Positions 44,470 to 52,838 are shown, counted from the stretch's first letter. The stretch: 64,000 bases of DNA from Paenibacillus lignilyticus (GCF_017942085.1 NZ_JAGKSP010000002.1:1-64000); one strand, 5' to 3'. The notes: generated by a model from the letters alone, not told the origin. Numbers and translations are program-made.

Positions 44470-45620
44470 TGGCACTCGTTATTCACGAGGATACGGCGGC
44501 GGTAGATGAAGCCGCCTCCATTCAGCGTAAGCAGCCGGTTCTCGCTATCTTAACGATAGAAGACGATATACAGCTATTTCGAGGCAATCGCGGAAACTTT
44601 GCAGACATCATTGCTATGGGCACCGAGTTTGGTTTTCTGGTTTACGTCCTGACTGTCAAGCAGCTGAAGCTTCAGCGCAAGCTGCTTGACGGCTTCACCT
44701 TCAACACGGCTACCGAGAGCTGGGAGCTGGGGAAATTCCCGCTGCCCGACCTCATCTATAACAGGATTCCGCTCCGCGAAGATGAGCTTCAGCCGGAAGT
44801 GAAACGTAAAATTGCGGCATGTGTCAAACATCCCCGCATCCAGCTCTTCAATCCTGCTTTTTTCAACAAGTGGAGTCTGTTCAAATGGTTGAAGCAGTCG
44901 CGCACGACTCAGCCGTTCATTCCGGCAACGCGCCGCCTGCTTACGATAAGCGGACTCGGCAAAATGATGCTGAAGCATAAATTTTTATACCTCAAACCGG
45001 TCAGCGGCAAAGCCGGAAAAGGTATTATGACGATCCAGCTGCAGCAGGAAAAGCCGCTTCCCTACCGCTTGAAGATTCAAGGGGATCGCGGGAGTACGAC
45101 TTACAATTGCGGCACGATCGGGAAGCTGTGGACCCGCATTATCAAGGAAAGCAGCGGGGAGCGTTACATTGCCCAGCAGGGCATCCAGCTCGCTGCCTTT
45201 AATGAGCGCTCCTTCGATCTTCGCGCGCTTGTACAGAAGAATCGGCGGGGTCAATGGGACATCTCCGGCATCGGTGCACGCGTAGCCGGAACGTACAGCA
45301 TCACGACCCATGTTCCTCGAGGCGGCAGCATCGAAGATCCGGAGAAGCTGCTTGTCAGCGTATTTGGTCAAGATGAGGCACGTAAACTGCTAGTAAAGGC
45401 CCGCAACGCTGCGTTAATAATTGCTCGTCAAATCGAGCGCGGCTCCGGCCGCCGATTGGCGGAAATGTCGATGGACCTTGGCGTGGACCAGTTTGGAGGT
45501 ATCTGGTTCTTCGAAGCCAACGCGAAGCCGATGAAATTCGACGAGCCTGATATTCGCAAACGTTCGCTTGAGCGCATTTTTCACTACAGCCAGTATTTGC
45601 TCAAGCTGAAGGGTCTATAG
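44469..45620 (+). CDS. YheC/YheD family ATP-grasp protein, short form (copy 4)
   Basis: The core begins with VLAILTIEDDIQ after a short N-terminal lead of about 20 residues. The glycine loop is YLKPVSGKAGKGIMTI, followed by YIAQQGIQLAAFNERSFDLR, ALVQKNRRGQWD and the metal site MDLGVDQFGGIWFFEANAKP. The length is 383 residues. Its ATG shares one base with the stop of copy 3 (TAATG), with AAGGAGG upstream, so it is tightly coupled. The GNAT gene follows 16 bases after its stop. Function beyond the ATP-grasp fold is unknown. Confidence 0.86.
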   Translation: MALVIHEDTAAVDEAASIQRKQPVLAILTIEDDIQLFRGNRGNFADIIAMGTEFGFLVYVLTVKQLKLQRKLLDGFTFNTATESWELGKFPLPDLIYNRIPLREDELQPEVKRKIAACVKHPRIQLFNPAFFNKWSLFKWLKQSRTTQPFIPATRRLLTISGLGKMMLKHKFLYLKPVSGKAGKGIMTIQLQQEKPLPYRLKIQGDRGSTTYNCGTIGKLWTRIIKESSGERYIAQQGIQLAAFNERSFDLRALVQKNRRGQWDISGIGARVAGTYSITTHVPRGGSIEDPEKLLVSVFGQDEARKLLVKARNAALIIARQIERGSGRRLAEMSMDLGVDQFGGIWFFEANAKPMKFDEPDIRKRSLERIFHYSQYLLKLKGL

Positions 45621-45636
45621 CGAGGAGTGATTTGCC

Positions 45637-46086
45637 GTGCAGGTAAAGCTGCTAACACCAACCCAATGGGCGTCTGCGAAGGAGAAGGTCACCCGCTTCT
45701 TATACCGGTATGGCGACGATCGCATTACAAATGCAGCCTTGGTTGAGCTGCGGGAGCTTCCCGCGGCGCAGCTGGCCTGCAGCCGTTCCGGCGAGTCGCC
45801 TGCCGCAATTGCACTGGCGATCTCAAGCAGCGGCAAGCTGGCTGCGTGCGCATTTGCTGCCGAAGGCGGCGAACGCGCATGCTTCGTCGTCGTTGCCCCG
45901 GAGTTCCGCGGACAAGGCGCCGGGAGCGCGCTGCTAAAGGCGCTCAGTCAGCGCATGGGCTCTCTCAGCTGCACTGTCGCCTCTGATAATCCCTCCAGTA
46001 TGGCCATGTGTTTCCGTGCCGGCATGAAGGCCGTGAGCTTGCATACCGGCCCGACAGGCAAGCCGACATTGCGTTTTGAGAGTTGA
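45637..46086 (+). CDS. GNAT-family N-acetyltransferase
   Basis: This 149-residue protein has the acetyl-CoA-binding motif A of the GNAT fold: ACFVVVAPEFRGQGAGSALL, with the RGQGAG pyrophosphate loop at about residues 95-100. The later NPSSMAMCFRAGMKAV fits motif B. The N-terminal half is Ala-rich and less conserved. The GTG start has GAGGAG upstream at good distance. It is placed inside the ATP-grasp cluster, between copies 4 and 5 and on the same strand, which suggests that it acylates the same product or protein. The substrate is not deducible. Confidence 0.8.
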   Translation: MQVKLLTPTQWASAKEKVTRFLYRYGDDRITNAALVELRELPAAQLACSRSGESPAAIALAISSSGKLAACAFAAEGGERACFVVVAPEFRGQGAGSALLKALSQRMGSLSCTVASDNPSSMAMCFRAGMKAVSLHTGPTGKPTLRFES

Positions 46087-46178
46087 TTTGAAGCGGGTTT
46101 GACCTCCGCAACGCCTTAAGTCTATGCTTCCGAAGTTCGTTTTTGCGGTCACTGCAAAACCTTTTAGGAGGAGTCCTT

Positions 46179-47327
46179 ATGGTTCAGCCGGTTCTCGGCA
46201 TCCTGACGCTCTATTTGAACGACAAGGGATTGCTCGAGGAGAAACCGATCTATCAACGCATGACGTTGGCCGGCAAGAAGCTCGGTCTTGAAGTATTTGT
46301 GTTCACACCGGCGGACGTCAACTATTCAGATAACCGGATTCATGCCCATATCTATGACACCGCATCGAAAAGCTGGTCGCGCAAATGGCGCTCCTTCCCC
46401 CATATGATCTATGATCGCTGCCGCATTCAGCGCAGCCATCGCTTCGTTCAGCTCAGCCATTTCCGTAAGAAATATGGCCACTTGACCTTCTTAAACAGGG
46501 TACTCCGCAACAAGTGGACGGTGTACCGCACGATGCGCAAGGAGGATGGCTTTGTCCCGCATCTCCCCATGACGCGGCTATACGAGAGTCCCGGCGATCT
46601 GACGGAAATGATCCGTAAGTATCCGCTAATCTACTTGAAGCCGATCAATGGAACCGGGGGCAGAGGTATACTACGCATCGAGAAACAGCAAGGCGGCGAG
46701 TATTTAATCCAGGGAAGAGACCAAGATCGGCGCATCGTTCGCCCCCAGCGTGCATCACTCTCCGGCATTCAAGGCAGGCTGGCCTCCTGGGACCTGAAAG
46801 GGAACCGGTATCTCGTGCAGCAAGGCATTCAGCTTAAGCTGCCGAATGGCCGCGTGCATGATTACCGGATGCTCGTGCAGAAGAACGGCAAAGGGGAATG
46901 GGAAGTGACCGGCTGCGCGGGACGAATCGGCGCTTCCGGCAGCATTACCTCCAACCTCCACGGAGGCGGCCAAGCGATCAAGATGCAATCGCTGCTGAGC
47001 GACTGGATTAGGAACGAGGATACCGCTGCCGATATTATGAAAAAGGCCGAGGATTTCGGCGTGAAAGTAGCTGCCTATCTCGAAGAGTCTTATGGGCGAT
47101 TATGCGAGCTCGCGCTTGATCTGGCCATCGACCGGAGAGGACAGATCTGGCTGCTTGAGGTGAATCCGAAGCCGGCTCGCGAAGTATTCGCGCAGGCCGG
47201 GGAGCGCGAGACCTATAAGCAAGCCATCGTCCGGCCGCTGGAATACGCCGTCTGGCTTTACGATCAGAAGAAGCGGCGCAAAGAGAAACAGGATAAACAG
47301 GATAAACAGGTGCCTTCGCTGGATTAG
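46179..47327 (+). CDS. YheC/YheD family ATP-grasp protein, short form (copy 5)
   Basis: The core starts directly with PVLGILTLYLNDKG. The glycine loop is YLKPINGTGGRGILRI (Arg in place of the usual Lys), followed by YLVQQGIQLKLPNGRVHDYR, MLVQKNGKGEWE and the metal-binding LALDLAIDRRGQIWLLEVNP. The C-terminal tail is highly charged (KKRRKEKQDKQDKQ). The length is 382 residues. AGGAGGAG precedes the ATG at 46179. It is separated from the GNAT gene by 92 bases, so it may have its own promoter, although none is convincing. A strong stem-loop follows. Confidence 0.86.
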   Translation: MVQPVLGILTLYLNDKGLLEEKPIYQRMTLAGKKLGLEVFVFTPADVNYSDNRIHAHIYDTASKSWSRKWRSFPHMIYDRCRIQRSHRFVQLSHFRKKYGHLTFLNRVLRNKWTVYRTMRKEDGFVPHLPMTRLYESPGDLTEMIRKYPLIYLKPINGTGGRGILRIEKQQGGEYLIQGRDQDRRIVRPQRASLSGIQGRLASWDLKGNRYLVQQGIQLKLPNGRVHDYRMLVQKNGKGEWEVTGCAGRIGASGSITSNLHGGGQAIKMQSLLSDWIRNEDTAADIMKKAEDFGVKVAAYLEESYGRLCELALDLAIDRRGQIWLLEVNPKPAREVFAQAGERETYKQAIVRPLEYAVWLYDQKKRRKEKQDKQDKQVPSLD

Positions 47328-47417
47328 TCCAGCTGGCACGTGACGGAGCTGCCAGAGGCGCGCCGGTAGATTCCACTGCAAGCAGATTCGTTTGTTGAGT
47401 ACACATAGTTGGTCATT

Positions 47418-47444
47418 AAAGAGAGGTACCATGTACCTCTCTTT
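47418..47444 (+). terminator. Terminator after the yheCD cluster
   Basis: A perfect 12-bp stem (AAAGAGAGGTAC with GTACCTCTCTTT) has loop CAT and a short T tail. Confidence 0.75.
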
Positions 47445-47470
47445 GTGGTGCATCCTCACTTTACCGCCAA

Positions 47471-47640
47471 TGTGCGGTAACCATTTCCTCTCTTCGCAAT
47501 CCATCCACGCTTTCCCACTCATGTAGGGTAACCACTACCTCTGTTCGCAATCCATCCACGCTTTCCCACTCATGTGCGGTAACCACTCCCCCTCTTCGCA
47601 ATCCATCCACGCTTTCCCACTCCTGCTGATGGCGGTAACC
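47471..47640. repeat. 51-bp tandem repeat array
   Basis: Three full copies start at 47471, 47522 and 47573, and a partial fourth at 47624, with an exact 51-base period. The most conserved part is TTCGCAATCCATCCACGCTT, followed by TCCCACTC; the first half (GCGGTAACCA...) varies. There are no unique spacers, so it is not CRISPR. Confidence 0.9.
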
Positions 47641-47691
47641 ATTGGGACAATTTTCACAAACAAAGTTCAACTAAAGGTTTAAATCCTTGCC

Positions 47692-47918
47692 GATTTTCAC
47701 CTATGTAAATCCCCTAAAGTAACGATTCCCGAATATGCAGCGCACCTAGAGATCTACTTGAGAGCCATATTGATGATTTTTCGCTAATGTAGCTCGCCTA
47801 GAGATCTACTTGAGAGCCATATTGATGATTTTTCGCTAATGTAGCTCGCCTAGAGATCTACATCAAACCCCATTGTGGCGATTTTCGCTAATGTAGCTCA
47901 CATAGAGGTCTACCTGTA
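47692..47918. repeat. 52-bp tandem repeat array
   Basis: The unit contains CGCTAATGTAGCTCGCCTAG and AGATCTACTTGAGAGCC. The CCTAGAG anchor recurs at 47745, 47797, 47849 and 47901 (period 52). A degenerate copy precedes it (from 47692), and the final copy is diverged. Two central copies are identical, which points to recent duplication. Confidence 0.9.
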
Positions 47919-47944
47919 CTCTTCCCCCTCACAAAACAAAAAAA

Positions 47945-47985
47945 AGGCCGCCTCAAAAGTCGCTTCCACACTTTTGAGACAGCCT
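47945..47985 (-). terminator. Terminator of the HAD phosphatase gene
   Basis: Arms 47945-47960 and 47970-47985 pair over 16 bases with minor mismatches and are followed on the minus strand by seven T. Confidence 0.9.
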
Positions 47986-47993
47986 CTTCATTT

Positions 47994-48695
47994 CTACGCT
48001 TGCGTCAACGCAAGCAGCTCGCGGAAATCAGAGATAAGCGCATCCGCTCCTAGCAGCTCTTCTTTACGCCCGTACACGGCATAGGCGCAGCCGACTACGC
48101 CCAGCCCGTTGCTCTTGCCGGCCTCCACGTCGGAGGAACGGTCGCCGACCATCCAGGCAGTCTTGACATCGTGGTCCTCCATGAGCCGCGCTACGAGATG
48201 GATCTTCGACGCAGTTCCATATTCTCCCGCACTGTACAATCCATCAAACAACGGTGCGATCCCTTTATAGCGGGCAACCTCTTTCACGTAGCGCTCCAAC
48301 CCGTTGCTGGCCACAAACAATCGGAATCCTTGCTCCTTGAGTGACTGCAGCGTCTCCGCCACATGCGGATACAGCTCGCCCTCTCCGGCTTCCAAGCCCT
48401 CCAGCTCATACTGGAGCAGCAGCTCGTCAGCCCTTCTCTGAGCGGCCTCCGTACCGTCCGGCATTACCTTGCGCCAGATATCCTCCAGCAGCATGCCAAG
48501 GCAGCCCAGCAGCTTCTCTACCGGCGGAGTGGGCTTCATATACAACCCTTCAGCCCGCAGCGTTTCGAAGATACGCTCATGCACGTGAATAAGCAGCGTA
48601 TCCGTTTCAAACAATGTTCCATCCATATCAAATATAATAGCCTCAGGCCGCGACAATGTAACGTTGCTTTGCAAGAAGAAATCCCCTTTTCGCAT
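47994..48695 (-). CDS. HAD-superfamily phosphatase, phosphoglycolate-phosphatase-like
   Basis: The HAD motifs are IIFDMDGTLFETD (nucleophile Asp and acid Asp), FVASNG (motif II), the Lys of TASKIHLV (motif III) and MVGDRSSDVEAGKSNG (motif IV). A helical cap sits between motifs I and II, as in the PGP/beta-phosphoglucomutase group. The substrate is unknown. The ATG at 48695 has AAAGGG at short spacing, whereas a TTG at 48674 has AAAAGGGG at 8 bases and would remove seven residues; either start is possible. The length is 233 residues. Confidence 0.85.
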   Translation of the reverse strand: MRKGDFFLQSNVTLSRPEAIIFDMDGTLFETDTLLIHVHERIFETLRAEGLYMKPTPPVEKLLGCLGMLLEDIWRKVMPDGTEAAQRRADELLLQYELEGLEAGEGELYPHVAETLQSLKEQGFRLFVASNGLERYVKEVARYKGIAPLFDGLYSAGEYGTASKIHLVARLMEDHDVKTAWMVGDRSSDVEAGKSNGLGVVGCAYAVYGRKEELLGADALISDFRELLALTQA

Positions 48696-48743
48696 TATTG
48701 CCCTTTATCATACTGGAAAAGAAGACCGTCGCGCAACCTGCAT

Positions 48744-49937
48744 TTACCATTTGCCGGGATCAATATCTTTCGGTCCAAGTCCATCCCATACATTCGTAAT
48801 GTTTGCTTGCTCCGGATGCTCAAACACAAGGAATGCCGTCGGCAAATATCTGCCCTCGCTGCTCTTAGTCGAAGGTTTGTTGATGACGTGATCATCATTA
48901 ACCAGCACAGTGGATGACCCTCCGTCTAAATTAGCCGCAATGACTGCCCCGCGCTCCAGCATGATTTGCTGAACATCGTACAGATTCGCTCCAATGCTAT
49001 GACCGGGCTGTCTGCCGTCGATGACCACGAAGAGAATGGCTCCATCTTCCCTCTGTCCCATCGCCGTCCTAGGAGCAATTCCCCAGCCGTCCGCCGCATT
49101 TTTAATAAGTCCCTTGCCGTTCACAATAATGCGAGGCTGGAACGTCACGGCTTCCTGTACCCCCATTTGCTCCAGCTCAGTGAGTGAATAGCGGCCCGCA
49201 ACCATTTTGCCATCGCGATCCAGTCCTACGACTTGTGTAGTCTTCGATTTGCCCAAATCATCATAGAACAGCTTACCTCCGGACATGACGATGCCAATCG
49301 GCTGAAATCCATTCCCCTGCCAATTCGGATCCGCAAAACCACCGCCATTTACGCCAGCTATCGCCCCGGTCCGCTCCACCATACTGCGAACGCGTTCACC
49401 GCGGCCTTGTTTCGCCGGAACCCCAATGCGGATTTTCGTTGGATCATTCACCGTCATGACATACCCGCTGTACCCTGTACCGGAAATCTCCTCGATTTCA
49501 ACGAGCGGCTTTGCTTCCGGCTGCGTACTGACAGGTACGGCTGTATGGATCGGCTGCGGCTGAGGCTGCAGCTGCGGATGGATTTCGTGCGTATCTCGTT
49601 CTTCGCCCATAGCATTAAATCGCTGCTGATATTGCTGCACGCGCACGTCCAGCTCGTGCTGCCCGATTATGTACTTTGCCCAGTGCCTGTGCTGCGTTGT
49701 AATGAGCGTATCCGCCATCAGATAGCGAAAGTTGCTGCCGGACGGTGTCAGCAGCAGCCACCCGATTCCGGTGATGCCAAGCATCAGCAGAATCATCCCA
49801 CTTATCGTCATGATGCGGACCATTCGTTTCCAGCGTCTTCTGAATCCATGGTTGGCCGTTGCTTGGTGCTGTAGTGGAGTGTCAGTACGATTTATAGTTG
49901 TTTCTCTCGGTGTCGATACATTCGATTGTATGTCCAT
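48744..49937 (-). CDS. Membrane-anchored phosphodiester glycosidase (NAGPA domain) protein
   Basis: An N-terminal cytoplasmic tail and one membrane helix (about residues 43-66) precede a Gln/Pro-rich spacer (HPQLQPQPQPIHTAVP) and the NAGPA-type domain. That domain is marked by IAGVNGGGFADPNWQGNG, FQPRIIVNGKG, GIAPRTAMGQREDGAILFVV, IDGRQPG and ANLDGGSSTVL. The catalytic domain faces outside, and relatives remove GlcNAc-phosphodiester caps or act on cell-surface polymers. I use the ATG at 49937, but its ribosome binding site is poorly spaced; a TTG at 49964 is an alternative. It is unlinked to any polysaccharide operon. Confidence 0.82.
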   Translation of the reverse strand: MDIQSNVSTPRETTINRTDTPLQHQATANHGFRRRWKRMVRIMTISGMILLMLGITGIGWLLLTPSGSNFRYLMADTLITTQHRHWAKYIIGQHELDVRVQQYQQRFNAMGEERDTHEIHPQLQPQPQPIHTAVPVSTQPEAKPLVEIEEISGTGYSGYVMTVNDPTKIRIGVPAKQGRGERVRSMVERTGAIAGVNGGGFADPNWQGNGFQPIGIVMSGGKLFYDDLGKSKTTQVVGLDRDGKMVAGRYSLTELEQMGVQEAVTFQPRIIVNGKGLIKNAADGWGIAPRTAMGQREDGAILFVVIDGRQPGHSIGANLYDVQQIMLERGAVIAANLDGGSSTVLVNDDHVINKPSTKSSEGRYLPTAFLVFEHPEQANITNVWDGLGPKDIDPGKW

Positions 49938-50074
49938 CCTCCGCCCCGCTTTCCCAGACTTCAATCACATTGTACCTAGTAAACGCGAGGCGGAATATAA
50001 AAGTTTCAGTCGAAAGGGGCTTTTGACAAAACTAGTTATATTTCGCCAAAAATTGCTTATCCAAAATCAAAAAA

Positions 50075-50099
50075 AGCCGGCTCCGCGCTAGGGCCAGCT
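50075..50099 (-). terminator. Terminator of cotJABC
   Basis: A 7-bp stem (AGCTGGC with GCCGGCT, one wobble) is followed on the minus strand by seven T. Confidence 0.75.
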
Positions 50100-50128
50100 T
50101 CGTACTTATAGATCGATTGAACACGAGT

Positions 50129-50698
50129 TCAGAACACTTTCTTCGTGCTCTGATCGGCTTTTATCATCTCGACGGCTTCTTTGAAACGCATCGCATGGAC
50201 GATCTCACGCTCACGCAGAAATTTAAGTCCATCCTGCAAATCCACGTCGTCGGTCATATCGATAATCCATTGGTACGTCGCACGCGCCTTCTCCTCGGCT
50301 GCAATATCCTCATACAAATCGGCGAGCGGATCACCTTTCGTCGCGATATAGGCTGCCGTCCACGGCACTCCGGATGCATTGCTATAAAACAGTCCGTTAT
50401 CGTGATTCACATAACTCGGAGCGAGTCCCGCTTCTTCCAGCTGCTTCGGCGTCGCATCCTTCGTAAGCTTATAGATCATGGTAGCGATCATTTCCAAATG
50501 GGCAAACTCCTCCGTACCTATATCGGTAAGCAGGCCAATCACCTTGTTAGGAATCGAGTACCGCTGATTTAAATACCGCAGCGCCGCTGACAGCTCGCCG
50601 TCGGCCCCGCCGTATTGCTCGATCAGATAGCCGGCCACCCTGGGATCACATTTGCTGACCCGAACGGGGTACTGGAGCTTCTTCTCATAAATCCACAT
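50129..50698 (-). CDS. cotJC: Spore coat protein CotJC, manganese-catalase-like
   Basis: It is a ferritin-like four-helix protein of the Mn-catalase family. Conserved metal-site segments are GGADGELSAALRYLNQRY, DIGTEEFAHLEMIATMI and EDIAAEEKARATYQWIIDM, with Glu and His ligands. CotJC is a spore coat component made in the mother cell. The ATG at 50698 has GGAGGAG at good spacing; an apparent extension upstream overlaps cotJB and has no ribosome binding site. The length of 189 residues is normal. It is last in the cotJA-cotJB-cotJC operon. Confidence 0.93.
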   Translation of the reverse strand: MWIYEKKLQYPVRVSKCDPRVAGYLIEQYGGADGELSAALRYLNQRYSIPNKVIGLLTDIGTEEFAHLEMIATMIYKLTKDATPKQLEEAGLAPSYVNHDNGLFYSNASGVPWTAAYIATKGDPLADLYEDIAAEEKARATYQWIIDMTDDVDLQDGLKFLREREIVHAMRFKEAVEMIKADQSTKKVF

Positions 50699-50738
50699 GG
50701 AATCTCCTCCTCTCCTTTCTACACCAGCATGACAGCTC

Positions 50739-51002
50739 CTATACTTGCCAAGGCCATGGGCATTCGACCCACTGCCACGGGTATTTGGAGTAGCTGTGAC
50801 CGAATTGCATGAGCGGACCGTATTCCATCTCGAACTGCAATGCACATTGCTGACGCTGCTGGGCCAATTGATTGAACTGCTGAAGAGCCTGAAGGTCATT
50901 GGGATGCGTATCGAGATAAAGGGTCAATTCGACCAAAGCAAAGTCCAGCTGCTGCAGCTCAAGCAGCTTCTTATAATAGTTTTCGTCCAGCTGCTTATTC
51001 AT
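50739..51002 (-). CDS. cotJB: Spore coat protein CotJB
   Basis: This 87-residue protein has the CotJB pattern: YYKKLLELQQLDFALVELTL, YLDTHPNDLQAL, and the aromatic, proline-rich C-terminus YSKYPWQWVECPWPWQ. It is needed with CotJA and CotJC for coat assembly in B. subtilis. Its start overlaps the end of cotJA by 8 bases. The cotJC gene begins 40 bases after its stop, with its own strong ribosome binding site. Confidence 0.92.
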   Translation of the reverse strand: MNKQLDENYYKKLLELQQLDFALVELTLYLDTHPNDLQALQQFNQLAQQRQQCALQFEMEYGPLMQFGHSYSKYPWQWVECPWPWQV

Positions 51003-51234
51003 CCTGCTGCCTCCTCATCGAGCTTTTCGCCTCATAGGGACCGTATAATGCCGGCCAAAGCGTACCTAATTTAAGTGCATCTGCCAGCGAGAACTGCGGT
51101 AAATTCATCGGCTGATAGGGTATAAATTCATTCGGCGGGACGTAGTAGGATTTCACATATTTAGGCGGGCAAGGGTCGAACGGACCTATGAAGGGGTACC
51201 AATCTCGTGTCGGCTTTATCGCATTCACCTGCAT
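50995..51234 (-). CDS. cotJA: Spore coat protein CotJA
   Basis: It is a 79-residue protein rich in Pro, Tyr and Phe, with the CotJA pattern PFIGPFDPCPPKYVKSYYVP and LGTLWPALYGPYE. The ATG at 51234 is preceded by AGGAGG. It leads the cotJABC operon, and 50-80 bases upstream lies a site that fits sigma-E. CotJA interacts with CotJC in the coat of B. subtilis. Confidence 0.9.
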   Translation of the reverse strand: MQVNAIKPTRDWYPFIGPFDPCPPKYVKSYYVPPNEFIPYQPMNLPQFSLADALKLGTLWPALYGPYEAKSSMRRQQDE

Positions 51235-51286
51235 TCTCCTCCTAATAATCGAATCTGACCGGAACAGTAACAAAATTCCATTTCTA

Positions 51287-51315
51287 ATCATATGACATTC
51301 GCCCAGTAAATGTTC
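51287..51315 (-). promoter_or_regulatory. Sigma-E promoter of cotJABC
   Basis: On the minus strand GAACATT (51309-51315), a 14-base spacer and CATATGAT (51287-51294) agree well with the sigma-E consensus. The cotJ operon is sigma-E-dependent in B. subtilis. Confidence 0.65.
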
Positions 51316-51381
51316 CTATAGATTATGAATATCGTCCATTTTGATTTCCCGGGGAATAGTGTTGGCCGACAAAGCAAAAAA

Positions 51382-51430
51382 AGCTGACCCCATCAATCAT
51401 CCATGATGATTGATAGTGCCAGCCTCAGCT
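51382..51430 (-). terminator. Terminator of the CNNM protein gene
   Basis: An inner 10-bp stem (ATCAATCATC with GATGATTGAT) sits within an outer stem (AGCTGA with TCAGCT) and is followed on the minus strand by a run of T. Confidence 0.9.
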
Positions 51431-51439
51431 TCTACATCG

Positions 51440-52792
51440 TTATTCCTTCTCTTCCTGTTCTTGCAGCTCGGATTGTTCCGTCTGCTTCTTCACGCGGTAG
51501 ATAAACACACGCAATACGCGCAGACGTTCGCTCTCCGCTACTTCAAAGGCGAAATCATCCACTACAATCTTCTTGCCTTTATCCGGGTTACCCTCCAGCT
51601 GCGTGAAGAGCCAGCCGCCGATCGTATCGACGTCCTCATCTTCGATATCCAAGTTAAACATATCGTTGATTTCTTCGATCAGCATCCGGCCGTCAACGGA
51701 GGTGACATCTCCTTTAACGACAATGTTAGGCTGCTGATTATCGAATTCGTCATGAATTTCACCGACGATTTCCTCCAAGATGCTCTCCGTTGTCAGCATT
51801 CCCGCAGTTCCGCCGTACTCATCCACCACGATAGCCAGTTGTGAATGCTTGCGCTGCATCAGCTTCAAAACATGGCTGATCTCCATCGATTCCGGCACAT
51901 TCAATATAGGACGGAGATATTTATGGATGGACTGCTCCTCATCGGGATCGGATGTAAGTAAATCCGTAATATGTACAAATCCGATAAGCTGATCCTTATC
52001 TTCCACACAAACCGGATAGCGGGTATGTTTGGTGGCGTAGACGATCTTCATGTTCTCTTCAAAAGAATGATCCGCATAGAGACAGTCCATATCGGTCCGT
52101 GGCAGCATGACCTCGCGAGCCAGCCTGTCGCTAAATTCGAAAATATTATCGAACAAACGAAGTTCATCCTTGTCGATAATACCGCTCTTGGCGCTCTGAT
52201 TCATCAGAATGCGAATTTCTTCCTCGGTATGTGCCGAATCATGCTCGCTGGCAGGCTGAACGCCAAACAATCGCAGCAAGCGATTTGCCGATCCGTTGAG
52301 CAGCCAAATGACAGGCAGAAACATTTTGTAGAAGAACAGCAGCGGCATTGAAAGCCACAGGGATGTTGCTTCCGATTTCTGGATCGCCAGCGATTTAGGC
52401 GCAAGCTCTCCAAGTACGATGTGCAGGAAAGTAATGACGAGAAATCCGATAATAATCGAAACCGTATGTACGAGCGTCTCATCGGTCAAACCGAATTTGA
52501 AAAACAAAGGTTCAACGATGAGATCGGAAATGGCCGGCTCCCCTACCCAACCAAGGCCAAGAGAAGCTAACGTAATCCCGAATTGCGTGGCTGACAAGTA
52601 CGCATCCAGCTTTTTATTGACTGTCAATGCGTATTTAGCCCTCTTATGCCCTTCGTTGGACAGCTGAGTCAGCCTTGATGAACGGACCTTCACCAAGGAG
52701 AACTCCGCCGCTACGAAAAACCCGTTCAACAATACAAGAATAAGGACTACACTTAAGTTTAACAGAATTCGGCCTGCTTCAAATTCATGCAA
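51440..52792 (-). CDS. CNNM/CorC-family membrane protein (hemolysin-like, CBS domains)
   Basis: The domain order is that of the CNNM/CorC group, implicated in magnesium efflux and resistance: an N-terminal DUF21 membrane domain with LVLLNGFFVAAEFSLVKVRS and FLHIVLGELAPKSLAIQ, then two CBS domains (MLPRTDMDCLYADHSFEENM and LNVPESMEISHVLKLMQRK), then the CorC/HlyC FAD-like domain (DGRMLIEEINDMFNLDI). The length of 450 residues is usual. The start is a TTG at 52792 with GAGGAG 12 bases upstream; an ATG nearby is out of frame. It is monocistronic with a strong terminator. Confidence 0.9.
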   Translation of the reverse strand: MHEFEAGRILLNLSVVLILVLLNGFFVAAEFSLVKVRSSRLTQLSNEGHKRAKYALTVNKKLDAYLSATQFGITLASLGLGWVGEPAISDLIVEPLFFKFGLTDETLVHTVSIIIGFLVITFLHIVLGELAPKSLAIQKSEATSLWLSMPLLFFYKMFLPVIWLLNGSANRLLRLFGVQPASEHDSAHTEEEIRILMNQSAKSGIIDKDELRLFDNIFEFSDRLAREVMLPRTDMDCLYADHSFEENMKIVYATKHTRYPVCVEDKDQLIGFVHITDLLTSDPDEEQSIHKYLRPILNVPESMEISHVLKLMQRKHSQLAIVVDEYGGTAGMLTTESILEEIVGEIHDEFDNQQPNIVVKGDVTSVDGRMLIEEINDMFNLDIEDEDVDTIGGWLFTQLEGNPDKGKKIVVDDFAFEVAESERLRVLRVFIYRVKKQTEQSELQEQEEKE

Positions 52793-52838
52793 AGGCTTCG
52801 TCCGCTCCTCTCATCGGCATATTGCCGCTCTATCTATA

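Larger units (their letters stand above)
47328..47993. other. Gene-free interval of 666 bases
   Basis: It holds two terminators (near 47418 and 47945) and two different tandem-repeat arrays (51-bp and 52-bp periods), which are listed separately. I see no convincing gene. The one open frame (minus strand, 47461-47670) exists only because the 51-bp unit is a multiple of three. Confidence 0.8.

Noticed and set aside
47461..47670. Minus-strand 69-residue open frame with a 17-residue repeat
   Set aside because: It is open only because the 51-bp repeat is divisible by three. There is no ribosome binding site and the sequence has no family pattern. It is kept as a finding, not as a gene.
47471..47918. 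Possible CRISPR array
   Set aside because: The repeats are directly adjacent, with no unique spacers of constant length, and no cas gene is present. They are ordinary tandem repeats.
50699..50899. N-terminal extension of CotJC
   Set aside because: The extra 67 residues overlap cotJB in another frame and lack a ribosome binding site; the ATG at 50698 has a strong one.
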